A DNA stretch of 38,078 bases, from positions 1 through 38,078 of the forward strand of contig NZ_MPZM01000029.1 in assembly GCF_002936955.1 (NCBI RefSeq), in the 5' to 3' direction. Position numbers and translations under genes: made by a program. This DNA comes from Oceanisphaera arctica (lineage in GTDB: Bacteria; Pseudomonadota; Gammaproteobacteria; Enterobacterales; Aeromonadaceae). The notes below the pieces were generated by a model, which saw only the letters and a list, made by a program, of their open reading frames with translations, was not told the DNA's origin and did no database searches. Below, piece by piece: positions 28,192-37,035 of this stretch; the first letter of the stretch is position 1, and the number at the start of each line of letters is the position of its first letter.

Positions 28192-29388
28192 TCAGGCTAC
28201 GGTGACCTTGGCAAATTTACGCTTGCCGACCTGGTAGACCGCTTCGCCGGCCGGTACCACCAGCTTGCCGTCTTCCAGCTTGTCGCCGTCAATCTTGACC
28301 GCGCCCTGCTTGATCATGCGCAGCGCTTCCGAGGTCGAACCCACCAGGCCGGCGTCTTTCAGCAGGTTGGCGATGGCGATGCCCTCGGCACCGGCGTTCA
28401 GGGTCACTTCCGGCAGGTCATCGGGAATAGCGTTTTTCTGGAAACGCTGCACGAAGTCCTGATGGGCCTGCTCGGCCGCCGCTTCATTGTGATAGCGACT
28501 GATGATCTCCTTGGCCAGCAAGATCTTGATGTCGCGCGGGTTGGCGCCCTCAAGAACCTCTTGCTTGAGGCCGGCCAGCTCATCCAGGCTGCGACTGGAC
28601 AGCAGCTCGAAATAACGCCACATCAGCTCGTCGGACAGGGACATAATCTTGCCGAACATCTCGCCTGGTGCCTCATCTACACCGATATAGTTACCGGCCG
28701 ACTTGGACATCTTCTTGACGCCGTCCAGGCCTTCCAGCAACGGCATGGTCAGCACCACCTGGGGTGACTGGCCGGCGTCTTTCTGCAGCTCGCGGCCCAT
28801 CAGCAGGTTGAACTTCTGATCGGTGCCGCCCAGCTCGATATCGGCCTTGAGTGCTACCGAGTCGTAACCCTGCAGCAGCGGATACATGAATTCATGGATG
28901 GCGATGGACTGACCGGAACCATAACGCTTCTTGAAGTCGTCCCGTTCCAGCATGCGGGCCACGGTCAGCTTGGATGCCAGCTTGATCATGCCGGTCGCAC
29001 CCAGCTCGCCGAGCCAGCTGGAGTTATAGACTATCCGGGTTTTTTCCGCGTCCAGTACCTTGAACGCCTGCTCCGCGTAGGTTTTGGCGTTGTCGGCAAC
29101 CTGCTCGGGGGTCAGCGGCGGACGGGTACTGTTCTTGCCGCTCGGGTCGCCCACCTGGGCGGTAAAATCACCGATCAGCAGCAGAACCTCGTGGCCCAGA
29201 TCCTGAAACTGGCGCAGCTTGTTGAGGATCACCGTGTGTCCCAGATGAATATCTGGCGCGGTGGGATCCATGCCCAGCTTCACCCGCAGGGGGCGGCCTT
29301 CCTTTAATTTGGCAACCAGCTCTTCTTCAACCAGTATCTCTTCGGCACCACGCTTTATTTCCGCTAACGCCGCTTCCAGCTGGGACAT
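28192..29388 (-). CDS. tyrS: Tyrosyl-tRNA synthetase (398-residue KMSKS type)
   Basis: Class I synthetase that charges tRNA-Tyr. From ATG 29388 the protein is 398 residues; AGGAG lies ten bases upstream, and the open frame beyond it has no family-like sequence. It has the HIGH-type motif HLGH (48-51), KMSKS at 226-230, and a C-terminal S4 RNA-binding domain (about 335-395, [20 protein letters not shown]). E. coli TyrS instead carries KFGKT and is 424 residues, so this is the second bacterial TyrRS subtype, also found in pseudomonads. Divergent from the mepM-like gene. Confidence 0.95.
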   Translation of the reverse strand: MSQLEAALAEIKRGAEEILVEEELVAKLKEGRPLRVKLGMDPTAPDIHLGHTVILNKLRQFQDLGHEVLLLIGDFTAQVGDPSGKNSTRPPLTPEQVADNAKTYAEQAFKVLDAEKTRIVYNSSWLGELGATGMIKLASKLTVARMLERDDFKKRYGSGQSIAIHEFMYPLLQGYDSVALKADIELGGTDQKFNLLMGRELQKDAGQSPQVVLTMPLLEGLDGVKKMSKSAGNYIGVDEAPGEMFGKIMSLSDELMWRYFELLSSRSLDELAGLKQEVLEGANPRDIKILLAKEIISRYHNEAAAEQAHQDFVQRFQKNAIPDDLPEVTLNAGAEGIAIANLLKDAGLVGSTSEALRMIKQGAVKIDGDKLEDGKLVVPAGEAVYQVGKRKFAKVTVA

Positions 29389-29556
29389 GACGACTCTACT
29401 CCTGTGCTGTGCACCTGAATGGCTGTTCCGAATACTGCCTGCTACTCGGAACAACGATTTGGATGACCCAAACAAAATAAGGGAAGCATATTACTGGAAT
29501 GGCGGATAAATTGGAAAGGCTGTAAAATCCGGACTTGATTCAGGGAAGAGTATCGC

Positions 29557-30855
29557 ATGCCCGTTATTTACAGACTCAAGTCATTACCCCGTGGTCATAA
29601 AGTTGCCCTCGGACTGTTGAGCGCCGCCATGGTGGTGCTGATCATGATGCCAACAGAGCCGGCTGTGGCCAGCCGCGATCGGTCCGATATTCCTCTATCT
29701 AATGCATTGCAGGACAAACGTCAGCCACTCGAGATGGAGGTGGAAGACCTGCCGGTGGTCGACGATCATCTGCCCGTACGAGAGCAGATGGTCAAGGTCA
29801 GTCGGGGCGATACCCTGTCATCGATCTTTGCCCGTCAGGGACTGTCTTCCGCCCTGTTGCACGATATCAGCCAGCTGGGCGCCCACGCCGAGTTACTGCG
29901 AAAAATCCATCCCGAAGAGCGCCTGACCTTTTCCTTCGACAGGAAAGGACATTTTGCCGGCCTCAGTTATCCGCTGGATGCAGCGCGCACCCTCGACATC
30001 CGCCAGAGCGGAACCGAGCTTCGCAGCCGTATCATCAGCGTCAAACTGGAGCATCGCACCCAGTACGCTCAGGCCTCGATCAGCTCCAACTTCTGGGGGG
30101 CTGGCGTCAGTGCCGGTTTGAGTCCGGGGAAAATCATGAGCCTGGCCGCCATGTTCGCCTGGGATCTGGACTTTGGCCTCGACATTCGTGCCGGCGATCA
30201 CTTTGCCGTGCTGTACGACCAGCGCTACAAGGACGGTATTCTGGTCGACACCGGCCACATACTGGCTGCCGAGTTTATCAATCAGGGCAAGGTATACCGG
30301 GCGGTACGGCACGATGATGGCAATTACTATTCGCCCGAGGGCCGGGCCATGCGCAAAAGCTTTCTGCGCGCACCGGTCAACTTCTCCCACATCAGCTCCA
30401 ACTTCAACCCTCGCCGTTTGCACCCGGTTACCGGCCAGGTCAAGCCGCACCGCGGCATCGACTACGCGGCCCGCACTGGCACCCCAGTGGTCGCCGCCGG
30501 TAGCGGCGTGGTGGTGGAATCCGGCTACAGTCGGTTCAATGGCAATTACGTGGTGATCCGCCACGACCGCACCTACCTCACCAAATACCTGCACCTACAT
30601 CAGCGCATGGTGAAGAAAGGGGAAAAGGTCAAGCAGGAACAGCAGATCGGCACCGTGGGCGCCACCGGCCGGGTCACCGGCCCTCATCTGCATTACGAGT
30701 TTCTGGTCAACGGGGTACACAAGGATCCCAAGAGCGTGGATTTGCCCCAAGCCGCCTTTCTGTCTCGGAGCGAGCTGGCCAGATTTCGCCCCAAGGCAGA
30801 CAAGCTGCTGGCGCAGCTGAGCAAGGTCAGTGAGGTGATGCTGGCCAATAACTGA
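29557..30855 (+). CDS. mepM: M23 (LytM) murein DD-endopeptidase, MepM-like
   Basis: Cell-wall hydrolase expected to cut D-Ala-mDAP crosslinks so that new peptidoglycan can be inserted. The 432 residues have an N-terminal membrane anchor or signal (about 15-33), an OapA/LysM-like region (about 78-125, VKVSRGDTLSSIFARQGL), a linking domain, and the LytM peptidase (about 285-390). Zinc ligands are visible: H298 and D302 in HRGID, and the HLH motif at 377-379. Length and order match E. coli MepM (YebA). AGGGAAG precedes the ATG by nine bases. Confidence 0.92.
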   Translation: MPVIYRLKSLPRGHKVALGLLSAAMVVLIMMPTEPAVASRDRSDIPLSNALQDKRQPLEMEVEDLPVVDDHLPVREQMVKVSRGDTLSSIFARQGLSSALLHDISQLGAHAELLRKIHPEERLTFSFDRKGHFAGLSYPLDAARTLDIRQSGTELRSRIISVKLEHRTQYAQASISSNFWGAGVSAGLSPGKIMSLAAMFAWDLDFGLDIRAGDHFAVLYDQRYKDGILVDTGHILAAEFINQGKVYRAVRHDDGNYYSPEGRAMRKSFLRAPVNFSHISSNFNPRRLHPVTGQVKPHRGIDYAARTGTPVVAAGSGVVVESGYSRFNGNYVVIRHDRTYLTKYLHLHQRMVKKGEKVKQEQQIGTVGATGRVTGPHLHYEFLVNGVHKDPKSVDLPQAAFLSRSELARFRPKADKLLAQLSKVSEVMLANN

Positions 30856-30880
30856 AGCCGGGAGCAGGCTCCGCCAGCAC

Positions 30881-31306
30881 TTAGCGGGCGCTAAACCCCG
30901 TCAGTATGGCCAGTCGTTGCCGCCACTCATCGGCAACCGACTCGGGCTCCTCGTAAGCTTGTGCCGGATGCTTGCCCCATATGGGATCCGGCCAGGCGGC
31001 GTCGCTGGTAAAACGGGCCACATGATGCAGGTGCAACTGAGGCACCATGTTGCCGAGGGCGGCCACATTGATTTTGTCTGCCGCCAACTCGGTTTCCATC
31101 AGGCGAGCCAGGGCGCAGGACTCACGCATCAGCTGCTGCTGCTCTTCTTCGTTCAACCAGTGGGTCTCACGAATATCGGCTCGCTTCGGCACCAGTATCA
31201 ACCAGGGATATTGGCTGTCTCTGGCCAGTAACACCAGGCTCAGCGGCAGCTCTCCCAGAATGATGGTATCTGCCAACAGCCGAGGGTGTAGCTGAAATTG
31301 GCTCAC
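30881..31306 (-). CDS. HIT-family (histidine triad) protein
   Basis: A 141-residue putative nucleotide hydrolase or transferase acting on dinucleoside polyphosphates or AMP conjugates. The histidine triad region is MVPQLHLHHVARF (H92, H94, H95), the variant common in gammaproteobacterial HIT proteins, preceded by the strand PWLILVPKRADI. The start is GTG at 31306, whose GTGA overlaps the stop of the upstream glutaredoxin-like gene, so it is translated as part of that unit. Substrate unknown. Confidence 0.88.
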   Translation of the reverse strand: MSQFQLHPRLLADTIILGELPLSLVLLARDSQYPWLILVPKRADIRETHWLNEEEQQQLMRESCALARLMETELAADKINVAALGNMVPQLHLHHVARFTSDAAWPDPIWGKHPAQAYEEPESVADEWRQRLAILTGFSAR

Positions 31307-31620
31307 TTGTCCGCCCCGAAATGACGACGCAGGTAGGCGATAATATCGGCGGATTCATACAGCCAGAAATACTGGCCCGGCTCCGGTTCGATGCGCAGGC
31401 AAGGCACCATGCGCTGACCACCACCGGCCATCAGCGCCTGCAGGTGCTCCGGTTCATTGGTGTCGCATTCACGGATGTCGAGCTCCAGCTCGCCGATCAC
31501 CATCTTGACCCGCTCGCAATAAGGGCACCAGGCTCGCTGATAAAACGCCAGCTTGTCGACGGAATCCACCACAGGTGCAGGTTCGTTTTCGGCTCCCTTG
31601 AGCCAGTCAAACAGGGACAT
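31303..31620 (-). CDS. Glutaredoxin-like / GST N-terminal domain thiol protein
   Basis: A 105-residue cytoplasmic protein with a short N-terminal extension (about 1-22) and a thioredoxin fold carrying the glutaredoxin active site CPYC at 32-35. RMVPCLRIE provides the cis-proline loop, and ESADIIAYLRRHFG the C-terminal glutathione-binding helix. It probably reduces disulfides or handles glutathione conjugates. It sits between erpA and the HIT gene in a leftward cluster; proximity to erpA hints at iron-sulfur or thiol repair, which is inference only. Confidence 0.85.
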   Translation of the reverse strand: MSLFDWLKGAENEPAPVVDSVDKLAFYQRAWCPYCERVKMVIGELELDIRECDTNEPEHLQALMAGGGQRMVPCLRIEPEPGQYFWLYESADIIAYLRRHFGADK

Positions 31621-31638
31621 AAGCCACCTTATTCTCGG

Positions 31639-31983
31639 TTAAACGCTGAAAGATGAGCCGCAGCCACAGGTACTGGTAGCATTGGGGTTGGTCACCAGAA
31701 AACGGGAACCTTCCAGGCCGTCGATATAATCGACGGTACCGCCAATCAGGTACTGCAGGCTCATACCGTCCACCACCATGATGACGCCGTTCTTTTCGAT
31801 CACAGTGTCGCCGTCGTTGGTTTTTTCATCGAAGGTAAAGCCGTACTGAAAGCCGGAGCAACCACCACCGGTGATATAGACTCGCAGGCGCAGATCGGGA
31901 TTTTCTTCTTCGCTGATTAAGGCCTGAATTTTATTGGCTGCCGCATCGCTCATCTGGATCGGCAAAGGGATTGCATCGCTCAT
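31639..31983 (-). CDS. erpA: Iron-sulfur cluster insertion protein ErpA
   Basis: A-type carrier that passes Fe-S clusters to apo-proteins such as isoprenoid enzymes and respiratory complexes. The 114 residues contain the three ligand cysteines C42 (GGGCSGF), C106 and C108 (TCGCGSSF), at the same positions as in E. coli ErpA. I chose ATG 31983 over the GTG three bases earlier; AGAGG lies five bases upstream of the ATG. Leftward, 18 bases before the glutaredoxin-like gene. Confidence 0.96.
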   Translation of the reverse strand: MSDAIPLPIQMSDAAANKIQALISEEENPDLRLRVYITGGGCSGFQYGFTFDEKTNDGDTVIEKNGVIMVVDGMSLQYLIGGTVDYIDGLEGSRFLVTNPNATSTCGCGSSFSV

Positions 31984-32038
31984 CACTACCTCTTGGATTA
32001 GTTATCAACCAAAATTATCTAATACCCGAGTAAACAGT

Positions 32039-32674
32039 TCAAGTATTGTCCGGGGTGGGCCAGTTGAGACTCAGGGTTCGCGCAGGCCTGCGGTCCAGCT
32101 CCAGCTGTAGTTCCAGGGTCTGCGCCCGGCTACCGACCGGTAACTGCAACTGGCCGGTCAGCACCTGAAAATGGCGAAAATCCAGGGTAACCGGCGCCAC
32201 ACCCAGGATTTCTTCATTAAATACCACCGGCTGACCATCCTGCAGGGCTCGGATTTTCAACCGAGCCTGACCGGTGACTCTGTTACCTGTGTTGGTGGGT
32301 TGGAGCAACACCAAGCGGTAAGAAAAGAGCCCCGGCTCCGCCAGCGTGGTGATATCTTCCTGGGCCAGCAGCAACTCGGCCCCACCATCCGGCGCCAGCA
32401 CCTGCCGGTAAAGCGCCAGCTGCTGCGCCTGCTCCGCCAGTTGTCGCGACTGCTGCTCCAGCTGGGCCAACTGACTGCTCTCGGCGCTTAACAGAGTCTG
32501 CAGATCGACCCGCAGCGCCAGCAGTTCCTGCCGACTGCGCTCCGCCTGTTGCCGATGCTGCTCGAGCAGGCGAGCCTGCTCCTGATAACGCAGCCCAAGA
32601 TAACCGGCAACGGCCAGCAGCAGGCTGGCTATCAAGGATACCACCATTAAACGACGACCGAGCGACTGGTGCAC
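32039..32674 (-). CDS. Single-pass membrane coiled-coil protein of unknown function
   Basis: Not recognised beyond resemblance to an uncharacterised gammaproteobacterial family (possibly DUF6776). It has 211 residues from GTG 32674, which has AGGAG six bases upstream; the longer frame to 32767 is Arg/Cys-rich and runs into the hemL promoter. One membrane helix (about 9-29, VVSLIASLLLAVAGYLGL) is followed by a long Gln/Leu-rich coiled coil (about 32-95), then a beta-rich C-terminal domain of about 110 residues, probably periplasmic (SYRLVLLQPTNTGNRVTGQARLKI). It lies 55 bases before erpA in the same direction. The layout would suit an envelope scaffold, but no function can be stated. Confidence 0.75.
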   Translation of the reverse strand: MHQSLGRRLMVVSLIASLLLAVAGYLGLRYQEQARLLEQHRQQAERSRQELLALRVDLQTLLSAESSQLAQLEQQSRQLAEQAQQLALYRQVLAPDGGAELLLAQEDITTLAEPGLFSYRLVLLQPTNTGNRVTGQARLKIRALQDGQPVVFNEEILGVAPVTLDFRHFQVLTGQLQLPVGSRAQTLELQLELDRRPARTLSLNWPTPDNT

Positions 32675-32786
32675 AATAGACTCCTGATAACGATAGCGGC
32701 TGGTGTGCCGACAATAGCGGCGAATTGTGCCAAAGCCATGAGTCCGGCGCCAGCAGCAAAGCCCCATTCAAGGTCAGTCTGCTTTT

Positions 32787-32795
32787 TGCTATAGT
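32787..32795 (+). promoter_or_regulatory. Possible extended -10 promoter of hemL
   Basis: TGC-TATAGT at 32787-32795 is an extended -10 element about 54 bases before hemL. The best -35, TTCAAG at 32767-32772 (17-base spacer), is weak. Confidence 0.5.
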
Positions 32796-32848
32796 CTGGC
32801 CACCTTGGCCGCAAGCGCCGCCTATGACCCTATTCAAAGGATACTGAT

Positions 32849-34135
32849 ATGTCCAAGTCTGACGATTTATTTTCCCAGGCCCGCCGCTTTATTCCCGGTG
32901 GCGTGAACTCTCCGGTACGCGCCTTTAACGGCGTAGGTGGCACGCCGCGCTTTATCGAGCGCGCCGACGGCGCCTATATCTTCGATGTGGACGGCCAGTC
33001 CTATGTGGATTACATCGGATCCTGGGGCCCGATGATCCTGGGCCACAACGCCAAAGTGGTACGTGAGGCAGTACTGGAAGCGGTAGAGCGGGGACTGAGC
33101 TACGGAGCCCCCACCGGGGTGGAAGTGACCATGGCAGAAAAGGTCAACCAACTGGTACCCTCTATGGAGCAGGTACGCATGGTCAACTCCGGCACCGAAG
33201 CCACCATGAGCGCCATCCGTCTGGCCCGTGGCTTTACCGGTCGCGACAAGATCCTGAAGTTTGAAGGCTGCTACCATGGTCACGCCGACTGCCTGCTGGT
33301 CAAGGCCGGATCCGGCGCCCTCACCCTGGGACAACCCAACTCGCCGGGCGTGCCTGCCGACTTTGCCAAGCATACCCTGACCGCCACCTTCAACGATCTG
33401 GACTCGGTCAAGGCGGCCTTCGAAGCGGCCCCCGCCGACATCGCCTGTATCATCGTCGAGCCTATCGCCGGCAACATGAACTGCATTCCCCCTGTACCCG
33501 GCTTCCTCGAAGGCCTGCGTACCATTTGTGACCAGTACGGCGCCCTGCTGATTTTCGATGAAGTGATGTGCGGTTTCCGCGCTTCCCTTGGCGGCGCTCA
33601 GCTGCGTTTCGGCGTCAAGCCGGATCTGACCACTCTCGGCAAAATCATCGGTGGCGGCATGCCGGTGGGCGCCTTCGGCGGTCGCCGCGACGTGATGGAA
33701 CATCTGGCCCCGACCGGTCCGGTTTATCAGGCGGGTACTCTCTCAGGTAACCCGGTGGCCATGGCCGCCGGTCTTGCGACCCTGAATGCCATCAGTGCGC
33801 CGGGTGTCTACGAACAGCTGGAACAGACCACCAAAGCCCTGGTAGACGGCCTGCAGGCCGCCGCCGACAAGCACGGTATTCCCTTCACTACCACCCAGGT
33901 AGGCGCCATGTTCGGTTTCTTCTTCACCGAAGAAAAGAACATCAGCAGCTATGAGCAGGTGACTCGCTGTGACCTCGAGGCTTTCAAGCGCTTCTTCCAT
34001 CTGATGCTGGAAGAAGGTGTCTACCTGGCGCCCAGCGCCTTCGAAGCGGGCTTCATGTCTCTGGCCCACGGTGAGCAGGAAATCGCCCATACTCTGGCTG
34101 CCGCCGACAAGGCCTTCGCCATCATGAAAGGCTAA
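32849..34135 (+). CDS. hemL: Glutamate-1-semialdehyde 2,1-aminomutase
   Basis: PLP enzyme that converts glutamate-1-semialdehyde into 5-aminolevulinate, the precursor of haem, sirohaem and cobalamin. The 428 residues start [20 protein letters not shown]. The PLP lysine is K265 in [13 protein letters not shown], the same number as in E. coli, with the aspartate of IFDEVMCGF (D237) contacting the ring. A normal ribosome site (AAAGGA) precedes the ATG. The stop is five bases from the convergent glyoxalase-fold gene, with no terminator visible between them. Confidence 0.97.
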   Translation: MSKSDDLFSQARRFIPGGVNSPVRAFNGVGGTPRFIERADGAYIFDVDGQSYVDYIGSWGPMILGHNAKVVREAVLEAVERGLSYGAPTGVEVTMAEKVNQLVPSMEQVRMVNSGTEATMSAIRLARGFTGRDKILKFEGCYHGHADCLLVKAGSGALTLGQPNSPGVPADFAKHTLTATFNDLDSVKAAFEAAPADIACIIVEPIAGNMNCIPPVPGFLEGLRTICDQYGALLIFDEVMCGFRASLGGAQLRFGVKPDLTTLGKIIGGGMPVGAFGGRRDVMEHLAPTGPVYQAGTLSGNPVAMAAGLATLNAISAPGVYEQLEQTTKALVDGLQAAADKHGIPFTTTQVGAMFGFFFTEEKNISSYEQVTRCDLEAFKRFFHLMLEEGVYLAPSAFEAGFMSLAHGEQEIAHTLAAADKAFAIMKG

Positions 34136-34140
34136 ACAGC

Positions 34141-34566
34141 CTACTCCGGCCGCTGGATCTCCACCAGCGGCCCTTCCAGCAACTCCACGCTGTTACCATC
34201 CGGATCCACAATAAAGACATAACGCAAACAGGTCTGTCCCGTTACCGGCGACGGTTTTTCCGCCAGTACGCCGGCACCGTGCAGGGCACTCAGCGCCTGA
34301 TCAAGGTCATCGACCTGCAAGGCAAAATGACGCAGCCCCAGCCGATAACCTGTGGCCCAGGGCGGCAAGGAAGACAGCTCATCTTCATCATCGGGACGAA
34401 AACAGTAAAGCTCAAGCAAGGCCTGGCCCAGTCGTAGATGGCAAATCTGCAGCTGGCCTGCATCATCCTGCCAACGATAAACCGACTCGAACCCCAACCC
34501 CTTGTAGAAGCCTTCAGAAACAGACAGGTCATGCACACTCAGGGTGACATGATGAAAAGAAAACAT
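34141..34566 (-). CDS. VOC/glyoxalase-fold protein
   Basis: A 141-residue protein from ATG 34566, with GGAGG eight bases upstream; the earlier in-frame ATG at 34581 lies within that ribosome site. It has two beta-alpha-beta-beta-beta modules: FHHVTLSVHDL at the N-terminus and LRHFALQVDDLDQAL in the second half, with likely metal ligands in these histidines and in LLELYCF and NSVELLEG. It resembles lactoylglutathione lyase and other VOC metalloenzymes, but key specificity residues cannot be judged, so I do not assign gloA. Confidence 0.85.
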   Translation of the reverse strand: MFSFHHVTLSVHDLSVSEGFYKGLGFESVYRWQDDAGQLQICHLRLGQALLELYCFRPDDEDELSSLPPWATGYRLGLRHFALQVDDLDQALSALHGAGVLAEKPSPVTGQTCLRYVFIVDPDGNSVELLEGPLVEIQRPE

Positions 34567-34650
34567 GAGCAGTTCCTCCATCTACATACTATTGAGCATA
34601 TACGGAGATGGAGGCTTTCACCTTTCTATGACCGAAGTAACGGGAAGTAC

Positions 34651-34687
34651 GTGAGGCGTGGGATGCACCTCCCCCTTCACGCCTCAC
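34651..34687. repeat. Inverted repeat downstream of mrcB
   Basis: GTGAGGCGTG (34651-34660) and CACGCCTCAC (34678-34687), a perfect ten-pair stem with a 17-base loop, lying between mrcB and the VOC gene. There is no T run, so simple intrinsic termination is doubtful. The flanking 34582-34702 holds nothing else recognisable. Confidence 0.6.
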
Positions 34688-34702
34688 CCCTTACGTGATC
34701 TG

Positions 34703-37033
34703 TCAGCGGGCGAAGTTGAAGATATCCTTCAGCCAGTCACCAATCTGCTCACCGGCAGCAGGCAGCGTCGGCGAGCTCGGTCGACAACCCCGGATCCCCG
34801 GCAAATCGGCGGCCTTGGCCGGCAACAATCGGGTCTGCTCACAGCGGGGATCGGCCGGCATGCCATCGCTGACTGCGAAGTTGACCTGATCGATGCCGGC
34901 AGGCGCCGTCAGCTCCAGCGAGTCGACACCCCGCCCATCCAGATAACGACTGTATACCCGAAGGGCACCGCTGGATCCGGTCAGACCGGTCACGCCGTTG
35001 TCGTCACGGCCCACCCAGACACTGACCAGCTCTTCGTTATCCAGACCCGCATACCAGGTATCCCGCAGATCGTTGGTGGTACCGGTCTTGCCCGCCATCA
35101 CCCGGTTGGGGAATCGCGCCGCCAGATGGGCGGCAGTACCACCGCCCACCACCTTGGTCATGCCATAGAGCGCCAGATAACCGGCTTCCGGCTCCAGTAC
35201 TCGCACCGCCTTGGCGCCGTGTTGATACAGCAGCTCACCCTGCTCATCCTGAATGGCGCGAATCGACGTCAGCTGCTGATAGAGCCCCTGATTGGCCAGG
35301 GTCAGGTACATCTGATTGACCTCGAACGGGGTCAACTCCAGGGTACCGAGCATCAGCGACGGATAGGCGGGGATCGGCTGCTGCACCCCCATCCGCTTAA
35401 GGCCGTCGATCACCTTGTCCAGTCCAATGGCCATGCCGAGATTCACCGTCGGCACGTTCAACGACTTGGCCAGGGCATCGACCAGCATTACCTGACCCCG
35501 GAACTGGCGATCGTAGTTGTTGGGGCGCCACACCTGGCCCGAATCACTGCGCAGGCTGATCGGCTCATCCTTGATCGCACTGCCCAGGGTATAACCGTTG
35601 GCCAGGGCTTCTGCATACACGGGCGGCTTGATCAGCGAGCCGATGGGCCGACGTGCCGACAGCGCCCGGTTGAAGCCGGCAAAGCTGGGATCCGCGCCAC
35701 CGACCACGGCACTGACTTCTCCCTTACGCCAGTTGGTCACCACCATAGCCGCTTCCAGATCCGACTTTTTGGTATTGGCCCGCAGCTGCTTCAGCTGCTC
35801 TACCACCGCCTGCTCGGCGCTGTGCTGGGCAATGGGATCCAGGCTGCTGAAAATCTTGAGGCCGTTCTGACGCAGAAAATCGGCGCCGAACCGCTCCTTC
35901 AGTTCCTGACGCAGCAGGCCCATGAAGCCAGGCGTCCGACCGTAGCCCATGCGGCCCCGCTCAATCAGCTGCAGCGGCGTGCTGCTGGCCCGCTCATAGG
36001 TCTGCCGATCGATATGGCCTTCGTTGGCCAGTAACCGCAGTACCAGATCGCGCCGCTCCTGTGCCCGTTCGGCATTACGCCAGGGATCGTAATAGGAGGG
36101 TCCTTTCACCAACGCCACCATCAGCGCAATCTGATCCGGATTCAGCTCGCTCAGCGGCAGGCCGAAATAGAAATAGCTGGCCAGACCAAAGCCATAGACA
36201 CCTTGGGCACCGTTCTGTCCGAGATAAACCTCGTTGAGGTAGGCTTCGAGGATCTCGTCCTTTTCATAGCGAAAGTCGATGATCAACGCCATGTAGGCTT
36301 CCTGGATCTTGCGCCACAGGCTGCGATCCTGGGTCAGGAAGAAGTTCTTGGCCAGCTGCTGGGTCAGGGTACTGCCGCCCTGCACGGTACGCCCGGCCTT
36401 GATGTTGACCACCAGGGCACGCAGTATCGCCAGCGGCGAGACGCCGTCGTGCTGATAGAAATCACGATCTTCGACCGTCAGCAAGGCGGTGACCAGCAAG
36501 GGGGGCACCTGATCCAGCCGCACCAGCAAGCGATCTTCCCGCTTTTCTACGTTGAGCCGATCGAGCAACACAGGATCCATGCGGGCATACCCCAGTTCCC
36601 GGCCGTTGCTCGGATTCTGCATCCGCTTCAGCCGCAGCCCTTCGAAGGTCAGCAGGATGGAACGGGCCGCCTCGGCACCGTCGGAAAAATTGAAGGCCCG
36701 GCGATGAATTTCGATGCGGCTGTTGGTCACCGAATATTCACCGGGCCGACCGGGGCTGGCTACCTTGCGGTAGTTGAGTAGCTGCAGCTCCCGCAGCATC
36801 TGTGCATGGGACAGCTTCTGTCCCGGAAACAGCTCCAGCGGCCGGCTATAGACCAGCGCCGGCAGCGCCCACTTCTGGCCCTCGAAACGCTCCTTTACCT
36901 GGCCGTCCAGATAGATGCCGAAGATGCCCATCAGCACGGCACCCACCAGCGCCAGCTTGAACAGCAGGCCCCACCATGAACGACGCTGTTTCACGGGCTT
37001 TTTTCTCGATTTTCGGGTCTGTTTTTTTGCCAT
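34703..37033 (-). CDS. mrcB: Penicillin-binding protein 1B (bifunctional transglycosylase/transpeptidase)
   Basis: Main class A peptidoglycan synthase; it polymerises lipid II and crosslinks the strands in the periplasm. The 776 residues have a basic cytoplasmic tail, one membrane helix (about 22-42), a UB2H-like region that binds LpoB in E. coli (about 65-155), the GT51 domain with catalytic E188 (EDRDFYQHDG) and GGSTLTQQLAKNFF (219-232), and the transpeptidase with S466 (SLIK), S524-L-N and KTGT at 649-652. The ATG lies two bases after the hrpB stop, the same gene pair as in E. coli. Envelope partner genes in the window are mepM and gmhB. Confidence 0.97.
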   Translation of the reverse strand: MAKKQTRKSRKKPVKQRRSWWGLLFKLALVGAVLMGIFGIYLDGQVKERFEGQKWALPALVYSRPLELFPGQKLSHAQMLRELQLLNYRKVASPGRPGEYSVTNSRIEIHRRAFNFSDGAEAARSILLTFEGLRLKRMQNPSNGRELGYARMDPVLLDRLNVEKREDRLLVRLDQVPPLLVTALLTVEDRDFYQHDGVSPLAILRALVVNIKAGRTVQGGSTLTQQLAKNFFLTQDRSLWRKIQEAYMALIIDFRYEKDEILEAYLNEVYLGQNGAQGVYGFGLASYFYFGLPLSELNPDQIALMVALVKGPSYYDPWRNAERAQERRDLVLRLLANEGHIDRQTYERASSTPLQLIERGRMGYGRTPGFMGLLRQELKERFGADFLRQNGLKIFSSLDPIAQHSAEQAVVEQLKQLRANTKKSDLEAAMVVTNWRKGEVSAVVGGADPSFAGFNRALSARRPIGSLIKPPVYAEALANGYTLGSAIKDEPISLRSDSGQVWRPNNYDRQFRGQVMLVDALAKSLNVPTVNLGMAIGLDKVIDGLKRMGVQQPIPAYPSLMLGTLELTPFEVNQMYLTLANQGLYQQLTSIRAIQDEQGELLYQHGAKAVRVLEPEAGYLALYGMTKVVGGGTAAHLAARFPNRVMAGKTGTTNDLRDTWYAGLDNEELVSVWVGRDDNGVTGLTGSSGALRVYSRYLDGRGVDSLELTAPAGIDQVNFAVSDGMPADPRCEQTRLLPAKAADLPGIRGCRPSSPTLPAAGEQIGDWLKDIFNFAR

Positions 37034-37035
37034 AA

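Noticed and set aside
34658-36034. A 458-codon open frame on the plus strand opposite mrcB
   Set aside because: Antisense shadow of mrcB; Gln/His/Arg-rich translation without motifs.
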